DNA of 64,000 nt, taken from Trichormus sp. NMC-1 (GTDB lineage: Bacteria; Cyanobacteriota; Cyanobacteriia; Cyanobacteriales; Nostocaceae). The translations under genes and the position numbers were made by a program. Positions 36,090-46,876 of this stretch are shown here, in pieces. The stretch spans positions 1,259,583 through 1,323,582 of the forward strand of contig NZ_LZQD01000001.1 of the NCBI RefSeq assembly GCF_001858025.1. The letters are read 5' to 3'. The notes beneath the pieces were generated by a model, which was given only the letters and a program-made list of their open reading frames with translations, made no database searches and was not told where the DNA came from. The first letter of the stretch is position 1, and each line of letters begins with the position of its first letter.

Positions 36090-36162
36090 AATTGATTTTT
36101 AATAGGGTTAAATTTGCTTGCTATTTAATTATTCTGATCAAGTTCATCTGGCTTAATTAGGA

Positions 36163-37197
36163 TCACTTGATTCTGATAAATCCAGCCTTTTCAATCAGTT
36201 CTTGACCTTGAGGTGTTACTAACCAATTTGCATAAGCTTCTCCTGCTTGTTGATCAGCTTGACCATTCTGTTTGACAATCACAAATAAATTGCGAGTTAT
36301 TGGGTAATTTCCACTACGAAAATCTTGAGCATTTAACTGGTTACGCTTACCAGGACATTCAGATGGAGGTATTAGGGGTTGTTGATAAGGTGCTACAAAT
36401 TGACTGCTTGTCCGCCCGATTGGGAGAGATTTAATTGTACATTGGGGGACAATCTCTGGAGCCGAAGCGTAGTAAATTCCACCTGGAGTAGTGGCTATTT
36501 TTCTGATAGCTTCTGTCGTTGTCCCAATGTAACTAACATTGCTACCAAATTTATCTTTATTGAGGATATTTTCCACAAAAAATTCTACTGTTCCTCCTGC
36601 TTCTTTGCTACGAGATAAGGCTATAATAGGTAAATTCAATCCACCTACCTGTTGCCAATTAGTAATTTTGCCAGTGTAAATATCTTTGATTTGGGCAACA
36701 CTTAAACCAGATACATTGAGTTGAGGGTGAACTGCGATGGCAATCCCATCAATTGCTACAGGAATTTCTTTGAGACTAAATCCTTTTTGTTGAGCTTGTG
36801 TGTTTTCTTCTGCTTTGATTGAACGAGATGATTGAGAAAAAGCTAGTTGATTATCTATCAACATCTTAATACCAGTTCCTGAGCCTGGTTTATCAAAAAG
36901 GGGTTGTGTGTATCGTAAAATAAACTGAGGGCAAATTGTTTGCAGTACTGAATCTACGTCTTTACGTATGGGAGACCAGGTGGTGCTTCCACCATAATTA
37001 AATGTGCCTTCAGGAATATTGGCTACATTACAACTAGGTGATGAATTTGGACTTTTGGATTTATCAACTAAGTTCTCAGAATTAGAACTATTAATTTTTG
37101 CCCAACGTTCCATTAAAAACCATAAGCCTCCAAAAATTAACCCACCGGTAATGATAAGAGATAAAAGCAGCCTAAGCGTTTCATTCTTGTGAGACAT
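36163..37197 (-). CDS. Membrane-anchored PstS-like phosphate-type solute-binding protein
   Basis: 344 residues. The N-terminal anchor (about 8-28) begins MSHKNETLRLLLSL. The rest is a type-2 periplasmic fold of the PstS group (FNYGGSTTWSPIR, KPGSGTGIKMLI, SFSQSSRSIKAEE, VAIDGIAIAVHPQLNVSG, VTPQGQELIEKAGF). The motif GTGI with surrounding Ser residues would bind an oxyanion such as phosphate. It is not cleaved like a free periplasmic protein and has no transporter partner here. Directly behind the kinase (27 bases), so co-expressed. A broken relative lies at 34296-34560. Confidence 0.86.
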   Translation of the reverse strand: MSHKNETLRLLLSLIITGGLIFGGLWFLMERWAKINSSNSENLVDKSKSPNSSPSCNVANIPEGTFNYGGSTTWSPIRKDVDSVLQTICPQFILRYTQPLFDKPGSGTGIKMLIDNQLAFSQSSRSIKAEENTQAQQKGFSLKEIPVAIDGIAIAVHPQLNVSGLSVAQIKDIYTGKITNWQQVGGLNLPIIALSRSKEAGGTVEFFVENILNKDKFGSNVSYIGTTTEAIRKIATTPGGIYYASAPEIVPQCTIKSLPIGRTSSQFVAPYQQPLIPPSECPGKRNQLNAQDFRSGNYPITRNLFVIVKQNGQADQQAGEAYANWLVTPQGQELIEKAGFIRIK

Positions 37198-37224
37198 ACT
37201 TGGTTTTGTTGATGTTAATTGTTT

Positions 37225-38604
37225 CTAAAGTATTGAAGATAATAGTTTATAAATAAGTTTAAATAACGTTGATATAGCGATAGTTACTAAGGCAGCAGCA
37301 ACTGCTAAAATCACTATTTGCTGAATGGCAAGACCTCCCTGTAAGTAAGGCACAAAAAATATAATTGCCAAACTAATTGTGGGAATAATGAGCAGATCAA
37401 ATTTTTCAATCCAGCGCTTAGTTTGACTAAAAATCAGACTTCCTAAAACCACAAAAGCAATAGCTAAAGTAATGATAGGGTTTTTGACTAAACTCAAAAG
37501 AGCGATCGCTATTAATGCTCCTTCAAAACCGCTAAAAGCCGCTCCAGCTAATAATTCCCAAGTTGCAAAAGCCGGTTGAACTGGTATTGGTTTTGGAGAT
37601 GTTTGTGGTAAAGGTTGTTGTGGTAGAGGTTGTGGTAATACTGTTGGTGGAACTGAGGGAGCAAAAAGAGCTTCTAAAACTTCTTCGGCTGACTGAAAGC
37701 GTTGACTAGCAGCAGCCAGCAGCATTTTGTCTAAAATATCAGCTAATCGGGGGCTAACGGTGATTTGAGAACGCCATTTCCATTGATTAGTATAGGCATC
37801 AAATAGCTGATTTGCCTCTTGTCCTGTCATTAAAGTGATGAGAGTAACCGCAAAAGCATATAAATCCGTAGATGGAAAGACTTGACTTCCTGACATCTGT
37901 TCCGGTGGTGCAAATCCCATAGAATAGATTCCCGTGGAAGCAGCAGCACCAGCAGGGGCATTGGTAACTTGCTTAACTGCACCAAAATCCAACAAAAAGA
38001 GTTTACCATCCCGACGACGCATGATATTAGAGGGTTTAATATCTCTGTGAATAATGCCTCTGTCGTGAATAAACGTCAGCACTGGGAGAATTTCTCTGAG
38101 TATTTCTAGCGCTTGGACTTCAGAAAAATTGCCATTTTGAATTAATTCTTCTTCGAGATTTTGCCCATCAATATATTCTTGGACTAAATAAAAAAACTGG
38201 TTGGGCTGACTTGGTTGCAAGCTGGGAAGTGTGATAGTAAAAAAAGCAAATAGGTTAGGTATTTGCTTGTGTTCATTGCCTATTTCTTCTAAAGTTTCTG
38301 CTTCTTGTGTAAACAGAACTCTGGCCTTTTTTAAAGTTTCTTCGGTTAAATTGCCGACAGGCTGAAATTGCTTAACTACACATTGACGCATTTTCGGAGT
38401 ATCTCGATCAATTGCCAGAAAAGCTGCGCCAAATCCTCCTTGTCCCAAAAGTTTAATCGGTAAATAGCGGTCACGCAAAATTAGTGGCATCCCACAGCTT
38501 GTACAGTATTTTTGCTGTGTAGTTTTTAAAGTTGTAATTTCATCTAAATCAGCAAAATGGTTTTTTGGGCGCGAACAATGTGGACGAGTGCAGTAAACTT
38601 CCAT
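37225..38604 (-). CDS. Ser/Thr protein kinase, zinc-ribbon N-terminus, C-terminal membrane helices
   Basis: 459 residues. Cys5, Cys10, Cys34 and Cys37 form a putative zinc ribbon before the Hanks-type kinase domain (about 45-310). The P-loop is LGQGGFGAAFLA. The catalytic loop is IIHRDIKPSN and the DFG is LLDFGAVK; APPEQMSG marks the activation segment, so all catalytic residues are in place. A Pro/Gln linker (about 320-345) leads to a C-terminal hydrophobic region with several helices (from about 355). It is first in a cluster with two anchored solute-binding proteins, which suggests signal perception for the kinase. Targets unknown. Confidence 0.92.
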   Translation of the reverse strand: MEVYCTRPHCSRPKNHFADLDEITTLKTTQQKYCTSCGMPLILRDRYLPIKLLGQGGFGAAFLAIDRDTPKMRQCVVKQFQPVGNLTEETLKKARVLFTQEAETLEEIGNEHKQIPNLFAFFTITLPSLQPSQPNQFFYLVQEYIDGQNLEEELIQNGNFSEVQALEILREILPVLTFIHDRGIIHRDIKPSNIMRRRDGKLFLLDFGAVKQVTNAPAGAAASTGIYSMGFAPPEQMSGSQVFPSTDLYAFAVTLITLMTGQEANQLFDAYTNQWKWRSQITVSPRLADILDKMLLAAASQRFQSAEEVLEALFAPSVPPTVLPQPLPQQPLPQTSPKPIPVQPAFATWELLAGAAFSGFEGALIAIALLSLVKNPIITLAIAFVVLGSLIFSQTKRWIEKFDLLIIPTISLAIIFFVPYLQGGLAIQQIVILAVAAALVTIAISTLFKLIYKLLSSIL

Positions 38605-38703
38605 ATTAGTTTTTAGTCATTAGTCATTAATTATTAGTGACTAGCACCGCTTTCTCGGATGCTCTGCGGTACTAGTCACTGTTAACCTTTGACAAAAAAA
38701 TGT

Positions 38704-39717
38704 TCAGTCTGCGTCAGAAGAATTGAATTTGAGGGTATCCAATGTAGTTACCACTAAATCCTTTGGTGATAATTTTAACGTATCTTCATGCCATGTAGGA
38801 GTAGCAAACTGAGGTAAAATTTCCTGACTGAAGGCTTCTGCTGCTTTGGAACGATAACGATTGGGATTGACAATCAGCCATAGGGTTCGCTTGACAACTA
38901 CACCTTCAATAGGGGTACGGTGTAGCACACCCATTTGTAATTCTTTAGCGATCGCAGAAGTAGAGACAAAGGCAGCCCCTAAACCAGATTGCACAGCATT
39001 TTTAATAGCTTCTATGGAATTTAGTTCCATTTCAAATTTAAAACGTCTGGTATCAATCTCACAGCGTGCTAACACCTGATCAATGACTTTGCGGATAGTA
39101 GATTGAGAATCGAGAGCAATGAATTGTAGTTTATATAGGTCTTCTTTTTGAATTGTTTCGAGTTTAGCAAAGGGATGGAATGTTGGCAAAATCAGCGCCA
39201 GTTCATCTTCTGCGTAAGGAACAATTTGCAAAGATTCCGCCAATTCACCGGGAATCTCTCCACCGATAATAGCTAAATCTACTTGTCCATTAGCCACACT
39301 CCAAGCCGTGCGGCGGGTAGAGTGGACGTGCAATTGCACTGCTACATCTGGATACTTTTGTCGGAACATTCCAATCATGCGCGGCAAAAGATAAGTGCCG
39401 GTAGTTTGAGAAGCCCCGACAATTAAAGTACCACCTTGGAGATTTTGTAAATCTTCGATCGCACGACAAGTTTCTTGGCACAGACTTAAGATTTTTTCTC
39501 CGTAGCTCAGGAGTAGATGCCCTGCTTCGGTTAATTGGGCGCGTCGTCCTCCCCGATCAAATAAGGGTACATCCAGTTGGCGTTCCAGGTTTTGTACTTG
39601 CAAACTGACTGCTGGTTGGGAGACATAAAGACTATCAGCGGCACGCTTGAAGCTCCCCTCTGCGGCGATCGCTTTGAGAATGCGTAACTGATCTAAAGTG
39701 AAAGGAAGGTCAGACAT
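38704..39717 (-). CDS. rbcR: LysR-type regulator RbcR (CcmR/NdhR group)
   Basis: 337 residues from ATG 39717 ([20 protein letters not shown]). The winged HTH (about 7-65) contains [20 protein letters not shown]. The effector domain follows with [16 protein letters not shown]. The sequence matches cyanobacterial/plastid RbcR (Ycf30), which controls genes for Rubisco and inorganic-carbon uptake, responding to metabolites such as 2-oxoglutarate, NADP+ or RuBP. The location next to nnrU and ndhF1 is as in other Nostoc genomes from memory. Divergent from nnrU, so a shared regulatory region (39718-39956) is likely. Confidence 0.88.
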   Translation of the reverse strand: MSDLPFTLDQLRILKAIAAEGSFKRAADSLYVSQPAVSLQVQNLERQLDVPLFDRGGRRAQLTEAGHLLLSYGEKILSLCQETCRAIEDLQNLQGGTLIVGASQTTGTYLLPRMIGMFRQKYPDVAVQLHVHSTRRTAWSVANGQVDLAIIGGEIPGELAESLQIVPYAEDELALILPTFHPFAKLETIQKEDLYKLQFIALDSQSTIRKVIDQVLARCEIDTRRFKFEMELNSIEAIKNAVQSGLGAAFVSTSAIAKELQMGVLHRTPIEGVVVKRTLWLIVNPNRYRSKAAEAFSQEILPQFATPTWHEDTLKLSPKDLVVTTLDTLKFNSSDAD

Positions 39718-39956
39718 AAGGCTCAACCCACAAACTTTGAAAGGAGCGATTTTGGCAATAAATCAAGGTGAACAGCAATAAGCTGGGCATGATTTATTAC
39801 AACTTCAACTGAGAGGCTGGACTTGGAAAAGACATTACCACAACATCTTGGCTAAAGTCCTCTTGTGTATAATCTGTTAAAGGTTAAGATGCTTACCAAT
39901 ACTAGCTTCTTTCATTTTGGATTCTTTAATTTTTAATTTTGAATTGAGTTGTGTCT

Positions 39957-40673
39957 ATGATGCCGAATCCTTGGTTTACCTCCAGTCATTTTGTCATGCT
40001 GGGGTTACAGTTAGCTTTTGCGATCGCGCACAGTGGCGGCGCGGCTTTGCGTCCTTGGGCAGAAAAATACATCGGACCGAGGTTTTATCGCATTTTATTT
40101 GCATTAATCAGCTTACCCTTGGCGGTCATCTTAATTGTTTACTTTTTTAATCACCGTTATGATGGCTGGCAACTTTGGCAAGTGCAAGGTATACCAGGAA
40201 TACAACCTCTCGTTTGGGTGCTGTCAGCGATTTCCTTTTTATTTTTATATCCTGCTACATTCAATCTACTAGAAATTGCGGCTATTCAAAAGCCCCAAGT
40301 TCATCTCTATGAGACCGGAATTATTCGTATTACCCGTCATCCACAAATGGTAGGACAAGTGATTTGGTGTGTTGCCCATACTCTCTGGATAGGCACTACC
40401 TTTACACTGGTGACATCATTCGGTTTGGTGCTACACCACTTATTTGGAGTTTGGCATGGTGATCGCCGCTTAAGCAACCGCTATGGAGAAGCCTTTGAAA
40501 CGGTCAAACAGCGGACTTCAATTATTCCCTTTCAAGCTATTCTTGATGGTCGTCAATCTCTTAAATGGCAGGAATTCCTCCGCCCTGCCTATTTAGGGGT
40601 TGGAATTTTTGTGGCGTTGCTGTGGTGGTCGCACCCGCTGTTATTCGTAGCAACTAGTAGGTTGGGATGGTAG
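39957..40673 (+). CDS. NnrU-family membrane protein (possible zeta-carotene isomerase Z-ISO type)
   Basis: About 238 residues with five to six helices (LGLQLAFAIAHSGG, ILFALISLPLAVILIVYFF, VWVLSAISFLFLY). The motif GIIRITRHPQMVGQVIW is the NnrU/isoprenylcysteine-methyltransferase-like signature. It has His residues (AIAHSGG, RHP, VAHTLW, HHLFG) that could bind haem. In plants and cyanobacteria the NnrU relative Z-ISO isomerises 15-cis-zeta-carotene with a haem b. Whether this gene is that enzyme is an inference. ATG at 39957 is chosen. Confidence 0.8.
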   Translation: MMPNPWFTSSHFVMLGLQLAFAIAHSGGAALRPWAEKYIGPRFYRILFALISLPLAVILIVYFFNHRYDGWQLWQVQGIPGIQPLVWVLSAISFLFLYPATFNLLEIAAIQKPQVHLYETGIIRITRHPQMVGQVIWCVAHTLWIGTTFTLVTSFGLVLHHLFGVWHGDRRLSNRYGEAFETVKQRTSIIPFQAILDGRQSLKWQEFLRPAYLGVGIFVALLWWSHPLLFVATSRLGW

Positions 40674-40817
40674 TTTTAAGTGATCCCCAATATAAACAGA
40701 AAATACCAATTTTATCCAAATTTGGACTTATCAATTACCACCAAATCAATGTAGGATGAAAGTAAATACCTGTCTGTGAGATTTTCCTCAGTCGGTTTGA
40801 GATTTTAGATTGGTAGT

Positions 40818-40906
40818 TGCTGGTCAAGTTACTTTCCTGGGAGGAAACGGCAATCAGGAGTTGAACAATAAAAAAAGCCACCGTGAATGTCGCGCTGGCT
40901 TTTTTG
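40818..40906 (+). ncRNA. Yfr2-like small RNA (candidate)
   Basis: Between nnrU and the thioredoxin gene. A -10-like TAGATT (40806-40811) precedes it. A stem TTCCTG pairs with CAGGAG and exposes a loop containing GGAGGAAACGG, including the GGAAAC that I recall as characteristic of the Yfr2 family of cyanobacterial RNAs. It ends in a strong Rho-independent terminator (40870-40906) that is far from any coding stop. No open frame of note exists. The family name is from memory. Confidence 0.5.
40870..40906 (+). terminator. Rho-independent terminator
   Basis: AAAAAGCCA (40872-40880) pairs with TGGCTTTTT (40896-40904) with a T-run. It is 200 bases from the nnrU stop, so it more likely ends a separate transcript. 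Confidence 0.88.
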
Positions 40907-41042
40907 TCAGCAACGTCTTAAATGCGCTTAAATTTTGCTAATTTACACCTATTTTGAGCGCTAATATCAGCAAAAGCTGACTTGCCAATCTCCCATACTG
41001 GTAGTTACTTTGATATAAAAACCTTATAAATCAAGAGGCGTC

Positions 41043-41429
41043 ATGGTGTTGTCGGTTAGTGAGCGGACATTTACTCAAGAAGTTTTAGAATCTCCAATTC
41101 CGGTTTTAGTTAATTTTGAGGCTCCTTGGTGTGGCTTGTGTCGCATCATCCATCCCCTGCTGTTGCAATTTCAAGCCCAATGCGGCGACGAAATTAAACT
41201 TGTGGGAGTTAACGCCGATCAAAATTTCAAGCTATCTACCACCTATAGACTGAAGTCACTACCTACTTTACTGTTGATTGAAAAAGGCATAGTCCGCCAA
41301 CGTTTAGAAGGTTTTCGCAGTAGAGATGATTTACGTCTAGCTTTAGAAGAAATTAAACTCAACTACAGTAGTAGTCATAAAACTTACAATATTCCCAAAA
41401 CCGCAGACTTGGAGTGCCGCACAGTGTAA
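41043..41429 (+). CDS. Thioredoxin-like protein with WCGLC active site
   Basis: 128 residues. Thioredoxin fold: VLVNFEAPWCGLCRII has the redox pair Cys30 and Cys33, with Leu in place of the usual Pro between them (WCGLC rather than WCGPC). The cis-Pro loop is KSLPTLLL (Pro74). Changing the Pro in the active-site loop normally raises the redox potential, so it may be a weaker reductant than TrxA. The C-terminal 25 residues are an extension. An AAGAGG stands in front of ATG 41043. It precedes ndhF1 by 250 bases, with a terminator between. Confidence 0.9.
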   Translation: MVLSVSERTFTQEVLESPIPVLVNFEAPWCGLCRIIHPLLLQFQAQCGDEIKLVGVNADQNFKLSTTYRLKSLPTLLLIEKGIVRQRLEGFRSRDDLRLALEEIKLNYSSSHKTYNIPKTADLECRTV

Positions 41430-41529
41430 TTGGAGACCAGAGGCAGCTATGCATGAGGTGGAAGTTTTCTGGAATTTTGAATTTTGAATTTTGAATTGAT
41501 TTGTCCCCAAATCTAAAACCATGCTTAAC

Positions 41530-41563
41530 ACCCCACCTAAAGCTCATTAGGTGGGGTATTTTA
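41530..41563 (+). terminator. Rho-independent terminator after the thioredoxin gene
   Basis: ACCCCACCTAA (41530-41540) pairs with TTAGGTGGGGT (41547-41557), followed by ATTTTAT. A TTTTGAA repeat lies just upstream. Confidence 0.93.
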
Positions 41564-41679
41564 TCATCTAGGGTGTGTGTCACAATTATTAACAGTTCCG
41601 ACCTGGATCGTTGACTGTGGAAGAAACTTCTACAGCACTATCCTAACTTAGTCAAGAATTTTAAAAGTAGGCGTCAGTG

Positions 41680-43755
<2,076 letters not shown>

Positions 43756-43789
43756 TTTTAATGGGGGCGGTTTGTCCGCCCCTGGATTA

Positions 43790-43862
43790 TTTTTTTGCAC
43801 GCAGAGGCGCGGAGGACGCAGAGTTTTTCTCACGCAAAGGCGCAAAGACGCAAAGTAAGAAT
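43790..43862. repeat. Dispersed CGCAAAGGCGCAAAGACGCAAAG repeat family
   Basis: CACGCAGAGGCGCGGAGGAC and CACGCAAAGGCGCAAAGACG units. Related copies are at 49380-49405 (plus), 50018-50035 and 51320-51345 (complementary). This is a common intergenic repeat in Nostoc. Confidence 0.8.
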
Positions 43863-43946
43863 ACAAAAGTGCGATATATTCAATATTGGGTAATATTTGA
43901 TATACTTTTAGAGTTAAACAAGTAACCGTTAATACTCCTTAACGAT

Positions 43947-44615
43947 ATGGATGACCTTAAATATTTATTAAATAGTGCATCGTTTGACGAGAGAAAAGCT
44001 TTAGCAGATATTCTCAAAGCTAAAGAACCAACAGTTGACCGTATTATTGATCGTCTATGCGAAAAGAGTCAAGATACTGCAAGTTATATATTTAATGAAA
44101 TATTTGATGATCATCCAAGTTATCAAAAAATAGTTAGACGTGCTGCTAAAAAGTTAAAAATCAAATGTGATAAATATGAATCTGCTAGTGTCATGGAAAT
44201 CAAAATTGCACAGAAGGTAATAGAAACGATGTGGGAGAACATGACACCTGAGCAAAAACGACAAATGGAAGAACAGTTACGAAAAACAGCATCAGAATTT
44301 GATAAAGGAAGTGAACTTTTAGGAAGTAGTAGTATTTTTCTTGCTTTGACTGGTGCTAAGTTGTCTGGTTTTGGTATTTATTTACTAGCTTCAACAACAC
44401 TTGGCTCACTTAGCGGAATGATAGGAATTACTTTACCTTTTGTTGTTTATACAACAATGTCACGTACTATAGCTCTCGTTCTCGGCCCAGTTGGTTGGAT
44501 AGGTGCAGGATTATTTACAATATGGCAGTTAACCGAACCTAGTTATAAAAGAGTTATTCCAGCTATTGTTTATATTTGCGCTCTTAGAGCAAGGCTGGAT
44601 GGTGGTTTCGCTTAA
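43947..44615 (+). CDS. UPF0174 (YaaW-like, DUF3944) protein
   Basis: 222 residues. N-terminal soluble half with MDDLKYLLNSASFDERKALA and a helix ENMTPEQKRQMEEQLRKTA. The C-terminal half is hydrophobic (about 120-190), with LVLGPVGWIGAGLFTIWQLTE and RVIPAIVYICALR; the G-P-V-G-W...P-A-x-x-x-A-x-L-R pattern is that of the YaaW/UPF0174 family of E. coli. The function of that family is not established as far as I know. It is the first gene of the block that separates ndhF1 from ndhD1, and is convergent with the next gene. Confidence 0.75.
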   Translation: MDDLKYLLNSASFDERKALADILKAKEPTVDRIIDRLCEKSQDTASYIFNEIFDDHPSYQKIVRRAAKKLKIKCDKYESASVMEIKIAQKVIETMWENMTPEQKRQMEEQLRKTASEFDKGSELLGSSSIFLALTGAKLSGFGIYLLASTTLGSLSGMIGITLPFVVYTTMSRTIALVLGPVGWIGAGLFTIWQLTEPSYKRVIPAIVYICALRARLDGGFA

Positions 44616-44710
44616 TTATTTTTTCTGGTATAAGAGTTTTTTGTATATGTGATTTTCCTAATGCTGACCAATAAATGGTGCGTTAACCAAGTGTAACGCA
44701 CCTTACCTGC

Positions 44711-45379
44711 CTATAGATCGCCCATACACAACAAATTAGTTTTTATATTTTTAACTTTTTCTAAATCTTCTAGATATTCATCCCACATTTCTTTCTTAAT
44801 CTCTACTCCATATTGAAAAATAAAATCATTATTGCCAGATGCAATCCGCATTTTTTTCACACAGTGACTCAATCTTTTTCCCTGAAACAATGAACGATAA
44901 AAGGTGATATAAGCTACGGCACAATCAGCATAGCTCACTACTTTTCTATTACCTACAATTGCAAAGAAAGGTGGTTCACCATCATTATTCTTGTCCATTA
45001 TTCTAGCAGTGAATCCTTGACAAGTAGACATACAAACAATCAGCCCTCCATTCATATATTGTTTCAATGGAAGGAGTAGTTGGTATAATTGACCCCATTG
45101 TATATATTCTTTGTTAAGCTTTATACCATCTTGATCGCCATGCATAGTTAAGTGAAGAATAGGAAATTTATTCAATTGATTACAAGCTTTTTCTAGACCT
45201 GAACCGAGCGCAATTTCCAGTGTTTGTAAGTCAGAAACAAAATTATATTTATAAGGAATATCATTATACTTAAAGGCTCTGCTTAAATAGCGTCCTTCCA
45301 CCACATTCTTATCAAGGTCATTATTTGAAGGTGATTCTATGATGTAAACGAATCCGTTTTTGTAATCTATGTCAGACAT
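44711..45379 (-). CDS. Candidate caspase-like (clan CD) peptidase-fold protein
   Basis: 222 residues, no signal peptide. The stretch ILHLTMHGDQDGI (His80-Gly81) followed 35-40 residues later by LIVCMSTCQGF (Cys120, alternative Cys116) has the spacing and hydrophobic-strand context of the His-Cys dyad of caspase/CHAT-type proteases. Remaining parts (VYIIESPSNND at the start, FRYR-type residues in FYRSLFQGKRLS) fit an alpha/beta fold. A true family assignment needs a profile search. Within an accessory island with UPF0174 upstream on the opposite strand, a defence or cell-death role is possible but unproven. Confidence 0.55.
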   Translation of the reverse strand: MSDIDYKNGFVYIIESPSNNDLDKNVVEGRYLSRAFKYNDIPYKYNFVSDLQTLEIALGSGLEKACNQLNKFPILHLTMHGDQDGIKLNKEYIQWGQLYQLLLPLKQYMNGGLIVCMSTCQGFTARIMDKNNDGEPPFFAIVGNRKVVSYADCAVAYITFYRSLFQGKRLSHCVKKMRIASGNNDFIFQYGVEIKKEMWDEYLEDLEKVKNIKTNLLCMGDL

Positions 45380-45547
45380 CTGTTTACCATAAATAACGTT
45401 AACTCATCCTACTCTAGATAGAAAAAGTAAACTTGACATCGTAAAAACCGAACATTTGTAATCGTTTTTACCGAAAATTTCTGTAAAAATCTTAATTTTA
45501 CTCAAAAAAGGACAAACAAAACGCCTATCCTCAAAGTTAACTAATTA

Positions 45548-45748
45548 TCAAGTTACAAAAATATAACCCGATGCAAAATCAGTAAACTGTCTCATATAAG
45601 GTGGCTTAAAACCTAAAACTATATCCGTTTTTGGTACTCCCAAATCTACCAACTCACTAGCCACCCCTTCCTCTGTAAAATCCCTCTGAATCCAAATTTT
45701 TCCATCTCTAATATCTACATGAATAATTGTCCCATAAACGTAACTCAC
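45548..45748 (-). pseudogene. Truncated xisI-like gene (C-terminal part)
   Basis: 66 residues: GTIIHVDIRDGKIWIQRD, ELVDLGVPKTDIVLGF, then KPPYMRQFTDFA. This is the C-terminal two-thirds of XisI, one of the controlling factors for excision of the fdxN element in heterocystous cyanobacteria (usual length about 110). The N-terminal 45 residues are missing and the frame begins with a weak GTG. No xisH partner and no fdxN element are nearby. Probably a remnant; a shortened functional protein is less likely. Confidence 0.7.
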
Positions 45749-45853
45749 ATTAATTCATGAGATTAAATCTAATCAATTTTGGTGCGTTACGCAACGCTTA
45801 CACACCCTACTGTCAAATATGATATTACCAATATATCATCTACCAAGTCCACA

Positions 45854-46795
45854 ATGACCAAAAAACAAGAAAGATCAGATCAAGATAGTCCCTGGAAAGA
45901 AATATTAGAAGCATATCTTCCCCAAGCTATCGAATTTTTCTTCCCAGAAACATCTGCATTAATTGACTGGAATAAACCCTATGAATTTCTCGATAAGGAA
46001 TTTCAACAAATATCCCGTAATGCAGAACAAGGAAGAAGATACGCTGATAAATTAGTTAAAGTGTTCGCTAAAAAAGGTGGCGAAATTTGGCTATTTATCC
46101 ATTTGGAAGTACAAGGTACATCAGAAGACATCTTTCCTCAAAGGATGTTTACCTATAACTTTCGCATTTTTGACCGTTTTGGTAAACCTGCCATTAGTTT
46201 AGCAATTTTATGTGATACCGATCCCAAATGGCGACCGACGGTATATAGTTATAATTATCCTCACACCAAGTTAAACTTTGAGTTTGGGATAGTTAAATTA
46301 TTAGACTATCAAAATCGCTGGGAAGAGTTGGAAAGGAGTAATAACCCTTTTGCTATAGTGGTAATGGCACATCTCAAAACCCAAGCAACCACTAAAAAAC
46401 CACAGGAACGGAAAAACTGGAAATTTCAACTCATTAGAAGACTGTATGAACGCGGTTTACAGGAAAAAGATATCCGCAACCTTTACCGCTTTATAGATTG
46501 GGTAATGTTATTACCAAAACCATTAGAAAGGGAATTTTGGCAAGATTTTAAAGCGTTTGAACAGGAGATCACTATGACTTATGTTACCACCGGTGAACGC
46601 ATTGGTTATGAAAGAGGTGAGCAAAATTTAGTTTTGAAACAACTTAAAAAACGTTTCGGAGAAATTTCAGAAGATATTCAGCAAGTAATTACTGAATTAT
46701 CTATTGATCAGTTAGAATCTCTGGGAGAAGCTTTATTAGATTTTACTTCTGTTGATGATTTAATCAACTGGTTGCAACAAAATCAGGAGCAATAA
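45854..46795 (+). CDS. Rpn-family (PD-(D/E)XK) nuclease / DUF4351 protein
   Basis: 313 residues. The nuclease core includes IDWNKPYEFLDKEFQQI (motif I region with D), LVKVFAKKG and IWLFIHLEVQGT (E-x-Q, catalytic motif). The C-terminal segment (GERIGYERGEQNLVLKQLKK... FTSVDDLINWL) is the DUF4351 helix-turn region common in cyanobacterial homologues. Rpn proteins promote RecA-independent recombination and some act as phage-defence or transposon-associated nucleases. ATG 45854 (MTKKQERSD) is chosen because the 25 codons before it are repeat-derived. Confidence 0.85.
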   Translation: MTKKQERSDQDSPWKEILEAYLPQAIEFFFPETSALIDWNKPYEFLDKEFQQISRNAEQGRRYADKLVKVFAKKGGEIWLFIHLEVQGTSEDIFPQRMFTYNFRIFDRFGKPAISLAILCDTDPKWRPTVYSYNYPHTKLNFEFGIVKLLDYQNRWEELERSNNPFAIVVMAHLKTQATTKKPQERKNWKFQLIRRLYERGLQEKDIRNLYRFIDWVMLLPKPLEREFWQDFKAFEQEITMTYVTTGERIGYERGEQNLVLKQLKKRFGEISEDIQQVITELSIDQLESLGEALLDFTSVDDLINWLQQNQEQ

Positions 46796-46876
46796 ATAAT
46801 AGTGTTGAGGTAGAGGATTAATGTTTTTCTGCATTTCATTCTACCCAACACATCAGGATTTTAGATAAAAAGCGCA

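Noticed and set aside
41343-41583. Minus-strand open frames of 62-74 codons overlapping the thioredoxin end
   Set aside because: They cover a terminator and a TTTTGAA repeat, and are antisense to a real gene.
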